DNA of 64,000 bases from Saprospirales bacterium (GTDB lineage: Bacteria; Bacteroidota; Bacteroidia; Chitinophagales; JADIYW01): assembly GCA_016711605.1 (NCBI GenBank), contig JADJSS010000044.1, positions 248,001 to 312,000 on the forward strand, read 5' to 3'. The position numbers and the translations under genes were made by a program. The notes beneath the pieces were generated by a model. That model ran no database searches. It had not been told where the DNA came from and saw only the letters and a program-made list of their open reading frames with translations. Position 1 is the stretch's first letter. The number at the start of each line of letters is the position of its first letter. Below are positions 8,502 to 17,774 of the stretch, in pieces.

Positions 8502-8544
8502 AATTTCAAAATTAAACTAAACTATTTTTTTCTTTGCAAATATC

Positions 8545-8805
8545 ATGAAGCATATTCAAATTATATTCATTTCATTTTTATTAATTATATTAAACTATGC
8601 ATTGTTTAATACAACTTCAAATCAATTTGCTTCTACAGATAATATCATTGAATTGCAAAGAACGATATTGAATATCAGAATTTATTTGATTTTAATAATT
8701 GTACTAAGTTTATGGGCGCTTTTTTTTGATTTATTTAAAATCTATAATAAAAAAAATAAAAAAATCTTCATTTTATTGGAACTATTTTCACCAATTCTAA
8801 ATTAA
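8545..8805 (+). CDS. Small hypothetical membrane protein, 86 aa
   Basis: No family recognised. Two hydrophobic segments, IQIIFISFLLIILNYALF at the N-terminus and a central one (LILIIVLSLWALFFDLF), separated by a short polar stretch that would lie outside the inner membrane. A basic KIYNKKNKKI loop follows the second. It stands alone between a divergent hypothetical gene and aconitase, which has its own promoter. Confidence 0.5.
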   Translation: MKHIQIIFISFLLIILNYALFNTTSNQFASTDNIIELQRTILNIRIYLILIIVLSLWALFFDLFKIYNKKNKKIFILLELFSPILN

Positions 8806-8836
8806 TATTTATAGAACATTTTAATTGAAAAAATCG

Positions 8837-8844
8837 TACCTTTG
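8837..8844 (+). promoter_or_regulatory. -7 box TACCTTTG of the aconitase gene
   Basis: Matches TAnnTTTG, 46 bases before the acn ATG. No convincing -33 TTG at the usual distance. Confidence 0.5.
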
Positions 8845-8890
8845 CGCTCGATTTTAAATCTTATTTTCTAATCTTTTAAATACTATTTCC

Positions 8891-11158
8891 ATGATTTTTG
8901 ATTTGGATATGATTAAAAAAGTCTATGCAGCGTTTCCTGCAAAAGTGGACAAAGCTAAAGCACTTTTAAATAGACCTTTAACCTTAGCAGAAAAAATTTT
9001 ATTTGCACACTTACACGAATCGCAAAATTTAGAAAATTTTGCACGTGGAAAATCTTATGTAGATTTTGCTCCAGATCGTGTGGCTATGCAAGATGCAACA
9101 GCTCAAATGGCTTTATTGCAATTTATGCAAGCTGGCAAAAAGAAAGTTGCGGTTCCATCTACTGTGCACGCAGATCACTTAATTCAAGCAAAAATTGGTG
9201 CTGATAAAGACTTACAAGATGCTATTAATACCAACAACGAAGTATATAATTTCTTGGCTTCAGTTTCTAATAAATATGGTGTTGGTTTCTGGAAACCAGG
9301 TGCAGGTATTATTCACCAAGTAGTATTAGAAAACTATGCATTTCCTGGTGGAATGATGATTGGTACCGACTCACACACAGTAAATGCTGGTGGTTTAGGT
9401 ATGATTGCCATTGGTGTTGGTGGTGCTGATGCTGTGGACGTGATGGCTGGTATGCCTTGGGAATTGAAATGGCCAAAATTAATTGGTGTAAAATTAACAG
9501 GTAAATTAAACGGTTGGACTTCACCAAAAGATGTGATTTTAAAAGTAGCTGGTATTTTAACCGTTAAAGGTGGAACCGGTGCGATTGTTGAATATTTTGG
9601 CGAAGGTGTTACTGCAATGTCTTGTACTGGAAAAGGAACCATTGCCAATATGGGTGCCGAAATTGGTGCAACAACTTCTACTTTTGGATATGATGATTCA
9701 ATGTCAAGATATTTAGTTGGAACTGGAAGAGCTGATGTGGCTGCTTTAGCAGACACCATCAAATCCTATTTAAATGCTGATGCTGAATGTTACGCTGAAC
9801 CAGAAAAATATTTCGATCAAGTTATCGAAATTGATTTAAATACATTAGAGCCACATTTAAACGGACCTTTCACGCCAGATTTAGCAACACCAATTTCAAA
9901 ATTAAAAGAAGAAGCTATTAAAAACGATTGGCCTTTAGATATTAAAGTAGGTTTAATTGGTTCTTGCACAAACTCATCTTATGAAGATATTTCTCGTGCA
10001 GCATCTTTAGCTAAACAAGTAAAAGAAAAAGGATTAAAATCGAAAGCACAGTTTACGATTACACCAGGTTCTGAACAAGTACGTTACACAATTGAAAGAG
10101 ATGGTTTTATTAAATTGTTTGATGAAATTGGTGCCAATGTTTTCGCAAACGCTTGTGGACCATGTATCGGACAATGGAGCCGTGAAGGTGCTGAAAAAGG
10201 TGAAAAAAATACGATTGTTCATTCATTCAATAGAAACTTTGCAAAACGTGCTGATGGCAATCCAAATACCTATGCGTTTGTAGGTTCACCAGAATTAGTA
10301 ACTGCATTAGCAATTGCTGGTCGTTTAGATTTTAATCCATTAACAGATACGTTAACCAACGAAAACGGCGAACAAGTAAAATTAGATGAACCAACAGGTT
10401 TTGAATTACCACCAAATGGTTTTGCTGTTGAAGATGCTGGCTATCAAGCACCTGCTGAAGATGGTTCTTCTGTAAATGTAATCGTGAGCGAAACATCGGA
10501 TCGTTTACAATTATTAGCTGGTTTTACACCTTGGGAAAATACAGATTTAAAAGGATTGAAATTATTAATTAAAGCTAAAGGAAAATGTACAACTGACCAT
10601 ATTTCTATGGCTGGTCCTTGGTTAAAATATCGTGGTCATTTAGATAATATTTCTAATAACATGTTGATTGGTGCAGTAAATGCATTCAATGACAAAACAG
10701 ATACTGTTTTAAATGCTTTAACAGGTGAATATGGTGCAGTTCCTGCAACAGCACGTGCTTACAAAGCAGCAGGTTTAGGTTCTATTGTATTTGGTGATGA
10801 AAACTATGGCGAAGGTTCTTCTCGTGAACATGCAGCGATGGAGCCTCGTCATTTAGGAGTTCGTGCTGTTGTCGTAAAATCATTTGCACGTATTCACGAA
10901 ACAAACCTCAAAAAACAAGGTATGTTAGCATTGACTTTCGTAAATAAAGAAGACTACGAAAAAATACAAGAAAACGACACGATTGATATTGTTGGTTTAA
11001 CGGAATTTGCTCCAGGCAAAAACTTAACAATTGTATTGAATCATAAAGATGGAAGTACAGATAGTTTTGAAGTGGCACACTCTTACAATGCACAACAAAT
11101 CGGTTGGTTCGTTGCTGGCTCTGCACTGAACTTAATTAAAATGCACGCTGCTGGATAA
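8891..11158 (+). CDS. acnA: Aconitate hydratase (mitochondrial-type)
   Basis: Complete 755-residue aconitase interconverting citrate and isocitrate in the TCA cycle. The [4Fe-4S] ligands are visible as GSCTNSSYED near residue 359 and ACGPCIGQW near residue 422. The swivel domain has the catalytic GDENYGEGSSREHAA motif near residue 640. Length and motif spacing match the mitochondrial-type branch usual in Bacteroidota rather than IRP1-like AcnA or AcnB. Monocistronic, with its own promoter box and followed by two hairpins. Confidence 0.95.
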   Translation: MIFDLDMIKKVYAAFPAKVDKAKALLNRPLTLAEKILFAHLHESQNLENFARGKSYVDFAPDRVAMQDATAQMALLQFMQAGKKKVAVPSTVHADHLIQAKIGADKDLQDAINTNNEVYNFLASVSNKYGVGFWKPGAGIIHQVVLENYAFPGGMMIGTDSHTVNAGGLGMIAIGVGGADAVDVMAGMPWELKWPKLIGVKLTGKLNGWTSPKDVILKVAGILTVKGGTGAIVEYFGEGVTAMSCTGKGTIANMGAEIGATTSTFGYDDSMSRYLVGTGRADVAALADTIKSYLNADAECYAEPEKYFDQVIEIDLNTLEPHLNGPFTPDLATPISKLKEEAIKNDWPLDIKVGLIGSCTNSSYEDISRAASLAKQVKEKGLKSKAQFTITPGSEQVRYTIERDGFIKLFDEIGANVFANACGPCIGQWSREGAEKGEKNTIVHSFNRNFAKRADGNPNTYAFVGSPELVTALAIAGRLDFNPLTDTLTNENGEQVKLDEPTGFELPPNGFAVEDAGYQAPAEDGSSVNVIVSETSDRLQLLAGFTPWENTDLKGLKLLIKAKGKCTTDHISMAGPWLKYRGHLDNISNNMLIGAVNAFNDKTDTVLNALTGEYGAVPATARAYKAAGLGSIVFGDENYGEGSSREHAAMEPRHLGVRAVVVKSFARIHETNLKKQGMLALTFVNKEDYEKIQENDTIDIVGLTEFAPGKNLTIVLNHKDGSTDSFEVAHSYNAQQIGWFVAGSALNLIKMHAAG

Positions 11159-11169
11159 TATACGATAAC

Positions 11170-11202
11170 AGACCTTCAAGGTTTTTAAAACCTTGAAGGT
11201 CT
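11170..11202. repeat. Dispersed palindrome, ACC-TCAAGG type, copy 2
   Basis: AGACCTTCAAGG (11170-11181) pairs perfectly with CCTTGAAGGTCT (11191-11202) around TTTTTAAAA. It matches the hairpin at 6753-6787 except for one compensated base pair (A-T flipped to T-A), so pairing is conserved. Confidence 0.75.
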
Positions 11203-11210
11203 AAAAAAAA

Positions 11211-11234
11211 AACGCCACGAATTTCGTGGCGTTT
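11211..11234. terminator. Bidirectional terminator between acn and the MuiA-like gene
   Basis: AACGCCACGAA pairs with TTCGTGGCGTT, preceded by an A-run and followed by T-rich sequence. It lies between convergent genes. Confidence 0.75.
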
Positions 11235-11347
11235 GTGTTGTTATTAATTCATTTTAACAACCTTGCAATTTTAAAATTAAATTTGATATTTTAATATTTT
11301 CTATCTTTATTTATTTTTTTAATTTTATGGCTTTGTGTTTGGGAACA

Positions 11348-13236
11348 TTATTCCAATTTTAAATAATCACCTTTTGGATATTTTACAGCATATTTTAATT
11401 GTACTTTCTTTTCTACAGTTGGCTCAATAAATAATTTCCATTTTAAAATTCCAGTTTCTTCATCTAATTCAGCATTGCTTTTTTCTATCTGTTCTACAGA
11501 AATTTCTTTTTGTGTTGATATTGGAAATTGATCTTGTACTATAATTTCAATAGGTTGTTTTTTATTATTTTTTACTGAGATTTGCCAAGCTTTATTTACA
11601 ATTTTATTGTTGCCAATTAATTGTTTTTTAGAAAAATCTTTTACCAATTCACGTTTTACAATTACATTTTTATCTCTACCTAAAGATATTTCTAAAGTAT
11701 CTTCTGTTATATCAGGATTGATAACAGATTTGCCAACATAAGTATTTTCGAAATACAAATTTGCTTCGCCAGGCAATAAATTTAAGTCTGTCCAATTAGA
11801 TAAGAATGCAGTTAAAAATGCACTTTTATCTAATTTTGGAATTGCATAATATTTATAAGTTGCAGGCACATCGTAAGAATTAATATCTACCGAATTTATT
11901 TTGCCATCACTAATAATTGTATATGGCGTTTTGATGTTAATTTACATCAATTTGCGTGTATGTTTCTTCTGTTTCTACTGCATTTGTTGATTCATTATTG
12001 CTATTATATTTTTTATTCTTTTGGACTCTTAAACCTGGTGTTCTTGATGATAAAGCAGTAACCACAAATTCTTCTAAACTATTACCTTCACTTTGCATAA
12101 CAGTATTTACCATACTGCTTGCAATTGGCTTTTTCGACATTAGAATATCAATCCAAAGCCTAAACACCAGTATTTTCGAGCCATCCAGAATTTCTAAAGC
12201 GTAGTTTCCATCAATATCTGTTACTGTTCCGATGGTAGTGCCTTTTAATGTTACATGAACCCCAATTAATGCTTCACCAGTGCTTGCATCGCTTACTTTT
12301 CCCTGTACAAAATTATATTGAGGCAAACCTGAAACATCTAAATTAGAAGTGTAATAATTATTGTTTGAATAATCATTTAAACGCAAATTCCACTTTTGCA
12401 AATAAGGTTTTTGTGCTGTTAATTTTGGTTCTGATGTAGATAAAGTCAACATCACATCTTTCCATTCTTCACCAGTAGATTGCGAGATTTTTGCTTTGTA
12501 TGAAAAGTCGATAGGTGAATTTATATTCTTCACTTTCACGTCATAATAAGGTAACCACTTTGCTTCCGATACAAAGTAAGAAATCTTTAATTCAGTATTT
12601 AAACTTTCATTACTGTTAATGATAATAACAATATCACTAGTGGTTTTGGTAGATAATGATTTTGTAGCAGTTGCTTGTTTTTCAAATTTATCTTTAAACA
12701 GTGTTAGTGATGTAATTTTACTATTTAGTTTTACTTGCTCTAATTCTAGTTCAGTCATTTTTTGTTTTTGGTATTCTACTGCTTCTTTTAAATCCATTGT
12801 TTTAACACCAACATTTGCACCACCAATCGATTGATTTTTAATTAACATATTTTCCTGTTCAATAGCGACCGTTAAATACGCATTCTGAATATTAATTTCA
12901 TTTTCTAAAGAATCAACTCTTGCTTTCAAATTTGTTAACTGGTTTTTCTTTTTGTTCTTCTTCTAGAAAATTATATTTATGAGCAACAGAAGCAATGGTA
13001 AAGTTTCCATTTCCATTTACTTGTATGCTGCTTGTGTTCATAAAAGGTGAAAGATTAGCAATCACGATTTCGTTTTTACCTTTCTTTAGTTCTACTTTTG
13101 CTATGCGTGTTACTTGTGCACCTTGAGGATACAACACTACTTCTTTTGCTGTGCTGTTTGTATTGTTTTCTGCAAAACTATCTAATGTAAATAATAATGC
13201 GATGATGTTGCAGAATTTTGCTATTCTATTTTCCAT
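11348..13236 (-). CDS. MuiA-like DUF4140/DUF4139 secreted protein (two frameshifts)
   Basis: When joined this is one gene of about 630 codons. The N-terminal part has a signal-like segment followed by DUF4140 (KEVVLYPQGAQVTRIAKVEL). Next comes a coiled-coil region (about codons 110-190, rich in E, Q and K), the start of DUF4139 (WLPYYDVKVKN), and a carboxypeptidase-regulatory-like beta domain inserted in it (GKVSDASTGEALIGVHVTLK). The rest of DUF4139 follows (YYAIPKLDKSAFL, LLPGEANLYFENTYVG). The frame breaks by one base near 12935 and again near 11940, and reading resumes without loss of domain sequence. The family's function is poorly defined; the name derives from a mucoidy inhibitor. Confidence 0.8.
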
Positions 13237-13274
13237 AATTATAAAGTTATAAAAATAAGCTATTAATTTATAAA

Positions 13275-13309
13275 AAAAACTGATAAAGTTTATACCTTAT
13301 CAGTTTTTG
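13275..13309 (-). terminator. Terminator of tRNA-Ser
   Basis: AAACTGATAA (13275-13284) and TTATCAGTTT (13295-13304) are perfect inverted arms. On the minus strand the right arm follows the tRNA and the left arm leads into a T-run. Confidence 0.8.
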
Positions 13310-13317
13310 CATTTTTG

Positions 13318-13404
13318 CGGAGACGATGAGATTCGAACTCATGATACAGTTTCCCATATACACACTTTCCAGGCGTGCTCCTTCAACCACTCGGACACGT
13401 CTCC
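13318..13404 (-). tRNA. tRNA-Ser (anticodon GGA)
   Basis: 87 nt on the minus strand. The acceptor arms GGAGACG and CGTCTCC pair, with G as discriminator. The D-arm contains GAGTGGTTGAAGG, the anticodon loop reads CTGGAAA (anticodon GGA), a long variable arm typical of class II serine tRNAs follows, and the T-arm has GTTCGAATC. No CCA is encoded. Confidence 0.95.
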
Positions 13405-13486
13405 TATTTAGTCGTGAGTCATAAGTTTATTAGTCGTTAGAAAAAATCTACTTATAACTAATAACTTTTTACTCTTATTACTTTCT
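13405..13486. repeat. Low-complexity word spacer between acyl-CoA dehydrogenase and tRNA-Ser
   Basis: Built from shuffled words: TTAGTCGTGAGTCATAAGTT, then TTAGTCGTTAG, then ACTTATAACTAATAAC, the last inverted relative to the first. The same vocabulary (TTAGTC, CGTGAGTC) occurs inside the panC tail at 16680-16740. Confidence 0.55.
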
Positions 13487-14635
13487 CTATACTTTTCCGC
13501 TTAAAACACCACGCGAAATAACAATGCGTTGTACTTCTGAAGTGCCTTCGTAAATTTGTGTAATTTTTGCATCACGCATTAATCGTTCTACATGATATTC
13601 TTTTACATAACCATAACCACCATGCACTTGTACTGCTTCTGTGGTTACTTTCATCGCTACTTCTGAAGCAAATAATTTGGCAGTTGCGGATGCTACTGCG
13701 TAATCTTTATGCTGGTCTTTTAACCATGCTGCTTTATATACTAACAAACGCGCTGCTTCAATTTCAGTTGCCATATCTGCCAACTTAAATTGTATAATTT
13801 GGTGATTAGAAATTTCTGTTCCAAATGCTTTACGCACTTTTGAATACTCAACTGCTAATTCATACGCGCCTGCTGCAATGCCTAATGCTTGCGCTGCAAT
13901 TCCAATTCTGCCACCTTCTAATGTTTTCATCGCAAATTTAAAACCAAAACCATCTTCACCAATTCTGTTTTCTTTCGGCACTTTCACATCGGTAAACAAT
14001 AATGAATGAGTGTCTGATGCACGAATGCCTAATTTATCTTCTTTTGCACCAATTGCAAAACCTGGCATTCCTTTTTCTACTATTAATACATTGATACCTT
14101 TATGTCCTTTTTCAGGATGCGTTTGCGCAATCACTAAATAAGTATCTGCTTTTCCGCCGTTGGTAATCCAATTTTTAGTACCGTTTAATAAATAATAATC
14201 ACCTTTATCTTCTGCTGTTGTTTTTTGTGAGGTAGCATCGCTGCCTGCTTCTGGTTCACTTAATGCAAACGCACCTAATTTTTCACCTTTTGCTAACGGT
14301 GTTAAATACTTTTCTTTTTGTTCTTCTGTTCCATACGCTTCCAGACCCCAACAAACTAAGGAGTTATTTACCGACATCGCAACTGAACAAGATGCATCTA
14401 GTTTAGAGATTTCTTCCATTGCAATACAGTATGAAACGGTATCCATTCCACCACCACCATATTTCGGATCCACCATCATACCCATAAAACCTAATTCACC
14501 CATTTGTTTTATAAATTCTGTTGGATGAATCATATCACGATCGCGATCGATAACGCCTGGTTTTAATACTTTTTGCGTAAAGTTGCGCGCCATTTCGCGA
14601 ATTTGCAGATGTTCTTCGGTAAGTTTGAAATCCAT
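13487..14635 (-). CDS. Acyl-CoA dehydrogenase (short/medium-chain type)
   Basis: Complete 382-residue FAD enzyme for the first oxidation step of acyl-CoA beta-oxidation. It has the N-terminal helical domain, the middle beta domain with LSEPEAGSDA and WITNGG, and the C-terminal domain with the QVHGGYGY signature. Catalytic Glu lies in QIYEGTSEVQR near the end, as in butyryl-CoA dehydrogenase. Chain-length preference cannot be read from sequence alone. Last of the minus-strand run from panC, separated from rfaE2 by 120 bases. Confidence 0.93.
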   Translation of the reverse strand: MDFKLTEEHLQIREMARNFTQKVLKPGVIDRDRDMIHPTEFIKQMGELGFMGMMVDPKYGGGGMDTVSYCIAMEEISKLDASCSVAMSVNNSLVCWGLEAYGTEEQKEKYLTPLAKGEKLGAFALSEPEAGSDATSQKTTAEDKGDYYLLNGTKNWITNGGKADTYLVIAQTHPEKGHKGINVLIVEKGMPGFAIGAKEDKLGIRASDTHSLLFTDVKVPKENRIGEDGFGFKFAMKTLEGGRIGIAAQALGIAAGAYELAVEYSKVRKAFGTEISNHQIIQFKLADMATEIEAARLLVYKAAWLKDQHKDYAVASATAKLFASEVAMKVTTEAVQVHGGYGYVKEYHVERLMRDAKITQIYEGTSEVQRIVISRGVLSGKV

Positions 14636-14755
14636 TTTGTATTTTTTTGAGAATGCGAAAATACGGAATAGAACACAAATTTTTATGATTTAGAATGATT
14701 GGATTGATTTTTTCAAGATTTTATTTCAATAAACCTATCTTTGAAATCTACATTA

Positions 14756-15217
14756 TCATTTTAATCCGCGTGCAATTTTAATTGTCGTAGAAAAACCAGC
14801 CAGCAACGGAACAATAACAACTTGTTCGGCAATAGAATTTCCAACAACATCTTCTTTTTTATAATCACCACCTTTTACTAAAATAGTTGGTTTTATTTTT
14901 TCAATTAAATGAATTGGAGTTTCTTCTGAGAATGAAATTAAGAAATCAATCGTATCTAATTTTGAAAGATTTTTTAGTCGAGTTTCTAAATTTTCAATTG
15001 GTCTCGTTTCGCCTTTTAGTTTTTTTACGGATACATCATCGTTCACTGCAACTATTAAAATATCTCCGAGTTTTTTTGCTTCGTTTAAAAGATGCAAATG
15101 ACCTTTATGCAATAAATCAAAACAACCATTGGTAAAAACAATAGTTTTATTTTTTCTTTCAAAAGAAGTGAGAAAAGTTTCTAAATCAAAAATTATTTTA
15201 GATGAATTATTCAACAA
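14756..15217 (-). CDS. rfaE2: D-glycero-beta-D-manno-heptose 1-phosphate adenylyltransferase
   Basis: 153-residue stand-alone nucleotidyltransferase corresponding to the C-terminal half of HldE. It activates heptose-1-phosphate to ADP-heptose for lipopolysaccharide core. Key motifs are TNGCFDLLHKGHLHLL (the HxGH nucleotide-binding signature), VAVNDDVSVKKLKG and ILVKGGDY. The start overlaps the end of the upstream flippase-like gene by 11 bases, so the two are probably translationally coupled, which suits an envelope role. Confidence 0.93.
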   Translation of the reverse strand: MLNNSSKIIFDLETFLTSFERKNKTIVFTNGCFDLLHKGHLHLLNEAKKLGDILIVAVNDDVSVKKLKGETRPIENLETRLKNLSKLDTIDFLISFSEETPIHLIEKIKPTILVKGGDYKKEDVVGNSIAEQVVIVPLLAGFSTTIKIARGLK

Positions 15218-16226
15218 TTACAGCATTTTGCTTTTTATTGATTACATTCAATAAGATTAACGATAGCATACCACCAATTAAAACACCTAATGTTTGAACA
15301 GACCAGGCAATCATTCCAATAGCTAGTGCAATACTTGGATTTACTTTAAAAGAAACTAATACCATTTGTATAATTATCGGAAAAACACCGATTCCACCAG
15401 GTGTTATTATTACAGCAAATGAGCCAAAAAGCAAACATACTAACGCAGAAATAAATGGTAAATGATTGGTTTCTGGCAATGCCAAATAATTAATGTAAAA
15501 CATTACTAAATATGAAACCCACATACTGATAGTTAATAAAATAAACTGTGGTTTTTCTTTAATATCTTTAACTGAAATGATCGATGTCAACAAATCTTTT
15601 ATTTTATTTCTTATCAATTCAACTAGTTTATCTAAGCCATTTTTTTGAATGTAATAAATTGAAAAAGCTGCAATGCCAAGTATAATTAAAACTGGAATTG
15701 AATATTTTAAAATCATTGTAAAAGTGCCTCCACCAAATCCTTTGGTTAGTAAGGAAAAATTAGTACTTAACGAATCGTAATTTTCTTTTCCTAGAAATAA
15801 AATAATCAATAAAAAAACTACACCTAAACATAGTACATCAATCAAACGTTCAGTAACCATGGTGCCTAATGATTTTTCAATTGGAACTTTTTCGTATTGC
15901 GCTAAAAAACTACATCGTGTAACTTCACCTAAACGTGGTACAAATAAGTTGAAAAAATACATCACCATAACACAGTGAAATGTATTCCAATAATTTGGAT
16001 TATAACCTAATGGACGAAGCATTAATCGCCAACGTTGTGTGCGAATAAAGTTTCCTATAAAACCAATTAAAGGTGCTAAAATTACCCAAAAATAGTTGGC
16101 TCTTTTGAATGCATTGATAGTTTCAGCTTTGTCTGATTCAGACATTGAATCCCAAAACCAAATAATTAAACCAATACCTAAACCAAGGGAAAATAAAATT
16201 TTTATGACTGTTTTAATATTATTCAT
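15207..16226 (-). CDS. Lysylphosphatidylglycerol-synthase-TM-like flippase-family membrane protein
   Basis: 339 residues with about eight membrane segments and the LPG_synthase_TM (UPF0104) pattern: an N-terminal WxxL-type region with GNFIRTQRWRLMLRPLGY, a charged loop GEVTRCSFLAQYEKVP and ERLIDVLCLG, and a C-terminal FGSFAVIITPGGIGVFP. The MprF synthetase domain is absent, so it is a stand-alone transporter-like domain; flippase function is inferred from the family. A TACTTTCG box lies five bases before the ATG, hinting at an internal, possibly leaderless promoter within the panC-panD-rfaE2 run. Confidence 0.85.
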   Translation of the reverse strand: MNNIKTVIKILFSLGLGIGLIIWFWDSMSESDKAETINAFKRANYFWVILAPLIGFIGNFIRTQRWRLMLRPLGYNPNYWNTFHCVMVMYFFNLFVPRLGEVTRCSFLAQYEKVPIEKSLGTMVTERLIDVLCLGVVFLLIILFLGKENYDSLSTNFSLLTKGFGGGTFTMILKYSIPVLIILGIAAFSIYYIQKNGLDKLVELIRNKIKDLLTSIISVKDIKEKPQFILLTISMWVSYLVMFYINYLALPETNHLPFISALVCLLFGSFAVIITPGGIGVFPIIIQMVLVSFKVNPSIALAIGMIAWSVQTLGVLIGGMLSLILLNVINKKQNAVIVE

Positions 16227-16242
16227 ACAAACGAAAGTACCA

Positions 16243-16596
16243 TTAATGTTTTACTTGCTGATTGTTTTCATCTACATAAATTGCGGTTGGCGTAAAATCT
16301 TTGGCTTCATCTAACGTCATCATTCCATAAGCAATTACGATGAGTTTGTCGCCAAGTTGTACTTTACGTGCCGCTGGTCCATTTAGGCAAATTTGTCCCG
16401 AACCTCGTTCACCTTTTATTACATAGGTTTCAAATCGTTCTCCATTGTTGATGTTTACAATTTGCACTTTCTCATTCGGAAAAATGCCTGAAGCATCCAA
16501 TAAATTTTCATCTACTGTGATGCTACCCATGTAATTTAAATTGGCTTCTGTAACTACTACTCTGTGCAGTTTTGCTCTAAAAACGTGTACGAACAT
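16243..16596 (-). CDS. panD: Aspartate 1-decarboxylase
   Basis: 117-residue pyruvoyl enzyme making beta-alanine from aspartate for pantothenate and CoA synthesis. The self-cleavage site Gly24-Ser25 is intact in NYMGSITVD, and the conserved NGERFETYVI, GSGQICLNGPAAR and AYGMM segments are present. It lies 47 bases after panC, which uses its product, so the two form a pathway pair. Confidence 0.96.
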   Translation of the reverse strand: MFVHVFRAKLHRVVVTEANLNYMGSITVDENLLDASGIFPNEKVQIVNINNGERFETYVIKGERGSGQICLNGPAARKVQLGDKLIVIAYGMMTLDEAKDFTPTAIYVDENNQQVKH

Positions 16597-16643
16597 GTAT
16601 TTAATTTTGGTTGTAAAGGTATATATTTATCTGAATTAACAAA

Positions 16644-17573
16644 TTATGGAAGGATTAACATTAGTTGATTGATAATTGAAGATTTATCATTGACGATTTC
16701 ATGACTAATGACTTTTGACTCACGACTAACTATAACATTATCAATCAACCTTACTTCGCCAACTTTAGCTGCTACAAGCGTTGTAGTTGGTATTTGAGCA
16801 TCATATTCTGTAATCGGTTCTAATGTTTTTCCGTTTACAATCACCAAATATTCTACCTTAATCAAATCATCTTCTTGTATCAAATTAATTTGTTCATCAA
16901 TTAATTGTTGAATCGGAATTTTGGAAATATTTTCTTTTATATAAAATAATGCTTGTGATAATTTTACGGCAATTTTTCTGTCATCTTCGTTTAATCGAGC
17001 ATTACGCGAACTCATTGCTAAACCATCGTTTTCGCGTAATGTTTCGCAAATCTTCACTTCAACTGGTAATTGAAAATGCTCTACCAAACGTGTCAACACC
17101 ATACATTGCTGATAATCTTTTTGTCCGAGAAACAAGAAATCTGGTTGTACAATATCTAGTAAACGTTTCACCACTTGCAGCACACCTTCAAAATGTCCGG
17201 GACGATGTTCTGCGTCTAATGTTTTTCCTACAAAACCCAAATCAATGTTAATTTTATCAAGAGTTCCAGTTGGGTAAACCTGTTCTACAGTTGGCAAAAA
17301 TGCAATATCGCAATTGGCAGCCAGCAACATTTCCAGATCTTTATCAATCTGAATTGGATATTTATCGTAGTCTTTTTTATCATTAAACTGCGTAGGATTT
17401 ACAAATATGCTGCAAATCGTAAAATCGGTTTGTTGTTTAGATTGCTCAATCAGAGAAAGGTGACCTTGATGCAAGGCACCCATTGTTGGCACAAATCCTA
17501 TTTTCTTATTATGCAACTGATTGATTTCTAGTAAATATTTTTGCAAATCAAGCACTGTTTGAAAAATTTTCAT
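16644..17573 (-). CDS. panC: Pantothenate synthetase with a spacer-derived C-terminal tail
   Basis: Joins pantoate and beta-alanine using ATP. The HIGH-type motif is MGALHQGHLSLIEQ near residue 30. KMSKS-equivalent AMSSRNARL and FVGKTLDAEHRPGHFEGV are present. The family normally stops near residue 280, after the segment here read as AKVGEVRLIDNV. This protein continues about 28 residues (VSRESKVISHEIVNDKS and onward) through the word-type spacer (GTTAGTCGTGAGTC, GTCATTAGTCATGA). The tail is therefore not conserved protein but spacer read in frame. First gene of the minus-strand run. Confidence 0.95.
   Translation of the reverse strand: MKIFQTVLDLQKYLLEINQLHNKKIGFVPTMGALHQGHLSLIEQSKQQTDFTICSIFVNPTQFNDKKDYDKYPIQIDKDLEMLLAANCDIAFLPTVEQVYPTGTLDKINIDLGFVGKTLDAEHRPGHFEGVLQVVKRLLDIVQPDFLFLGQKDYQQCMVLTRLVEHFQLPVEVKICETLRENDGLAMSSRNARLNEDDRKIAVKLSQALFYIKENISKIPIQQLIDEQINLIQEDDLIKVEYLVIVNGKTLEPITEYDAQIPTTTLVAAKVGEVRLIDNVIVSRESKVISHEIVNDKSSIINQLMLILP
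16655..16740. repeat. Word spacer captured as the panC C-terminus
   Basis: Contains GACTAATGACTTTTGACTCA, CACGACTAAC, and ATTGATAATTGAAGATTTAT with ATTATCAATCAA flanking. These are the same GACTAAT/GACTCACGAC words as in non-coding spacers at 13405 and 25660, but here they are translated. Confidence 0.55.
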
Positions 17574-17720
17574 TTCCGTTAATTTTACATTTTTTAAACC
17601 TTGTTTCTTTTATAACAGCATGAGAAAGCAACCTTTATACCAACATTAAAGCAAGTGTAAAGAATACTTAAAATCTCATTTTATGTCTGTTTCAAAAACA
17701 ATTATACCACTTTAAATGCG

Positions 17721-17728
17721 TACCTTTG
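17721..17728 (+). promoter_or_regulatory. -7 box TACCTTTG ahead of the glycogen synthase-like gene
   Basis: Matches TAnnTTTG, 46 bases before the ATG, the same spacing as at aconitase. It lies in the 201-bp divergent gap with panC. Confidence 0.5.
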
Positions 17729-17774
17729 CACACTAATTAAGCATAATTTTTAAATAATTTAGAAAAAGCGGCGC

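Noticed and set aside
14736..14743. A + strand TATCTTTG box between acyl-CoA dehydrogenase and rfaE2.
   Set aside because: No + strand gene follows and no -33 TTG is at the right distance; an antisense RNA cannot be supported from sequence.
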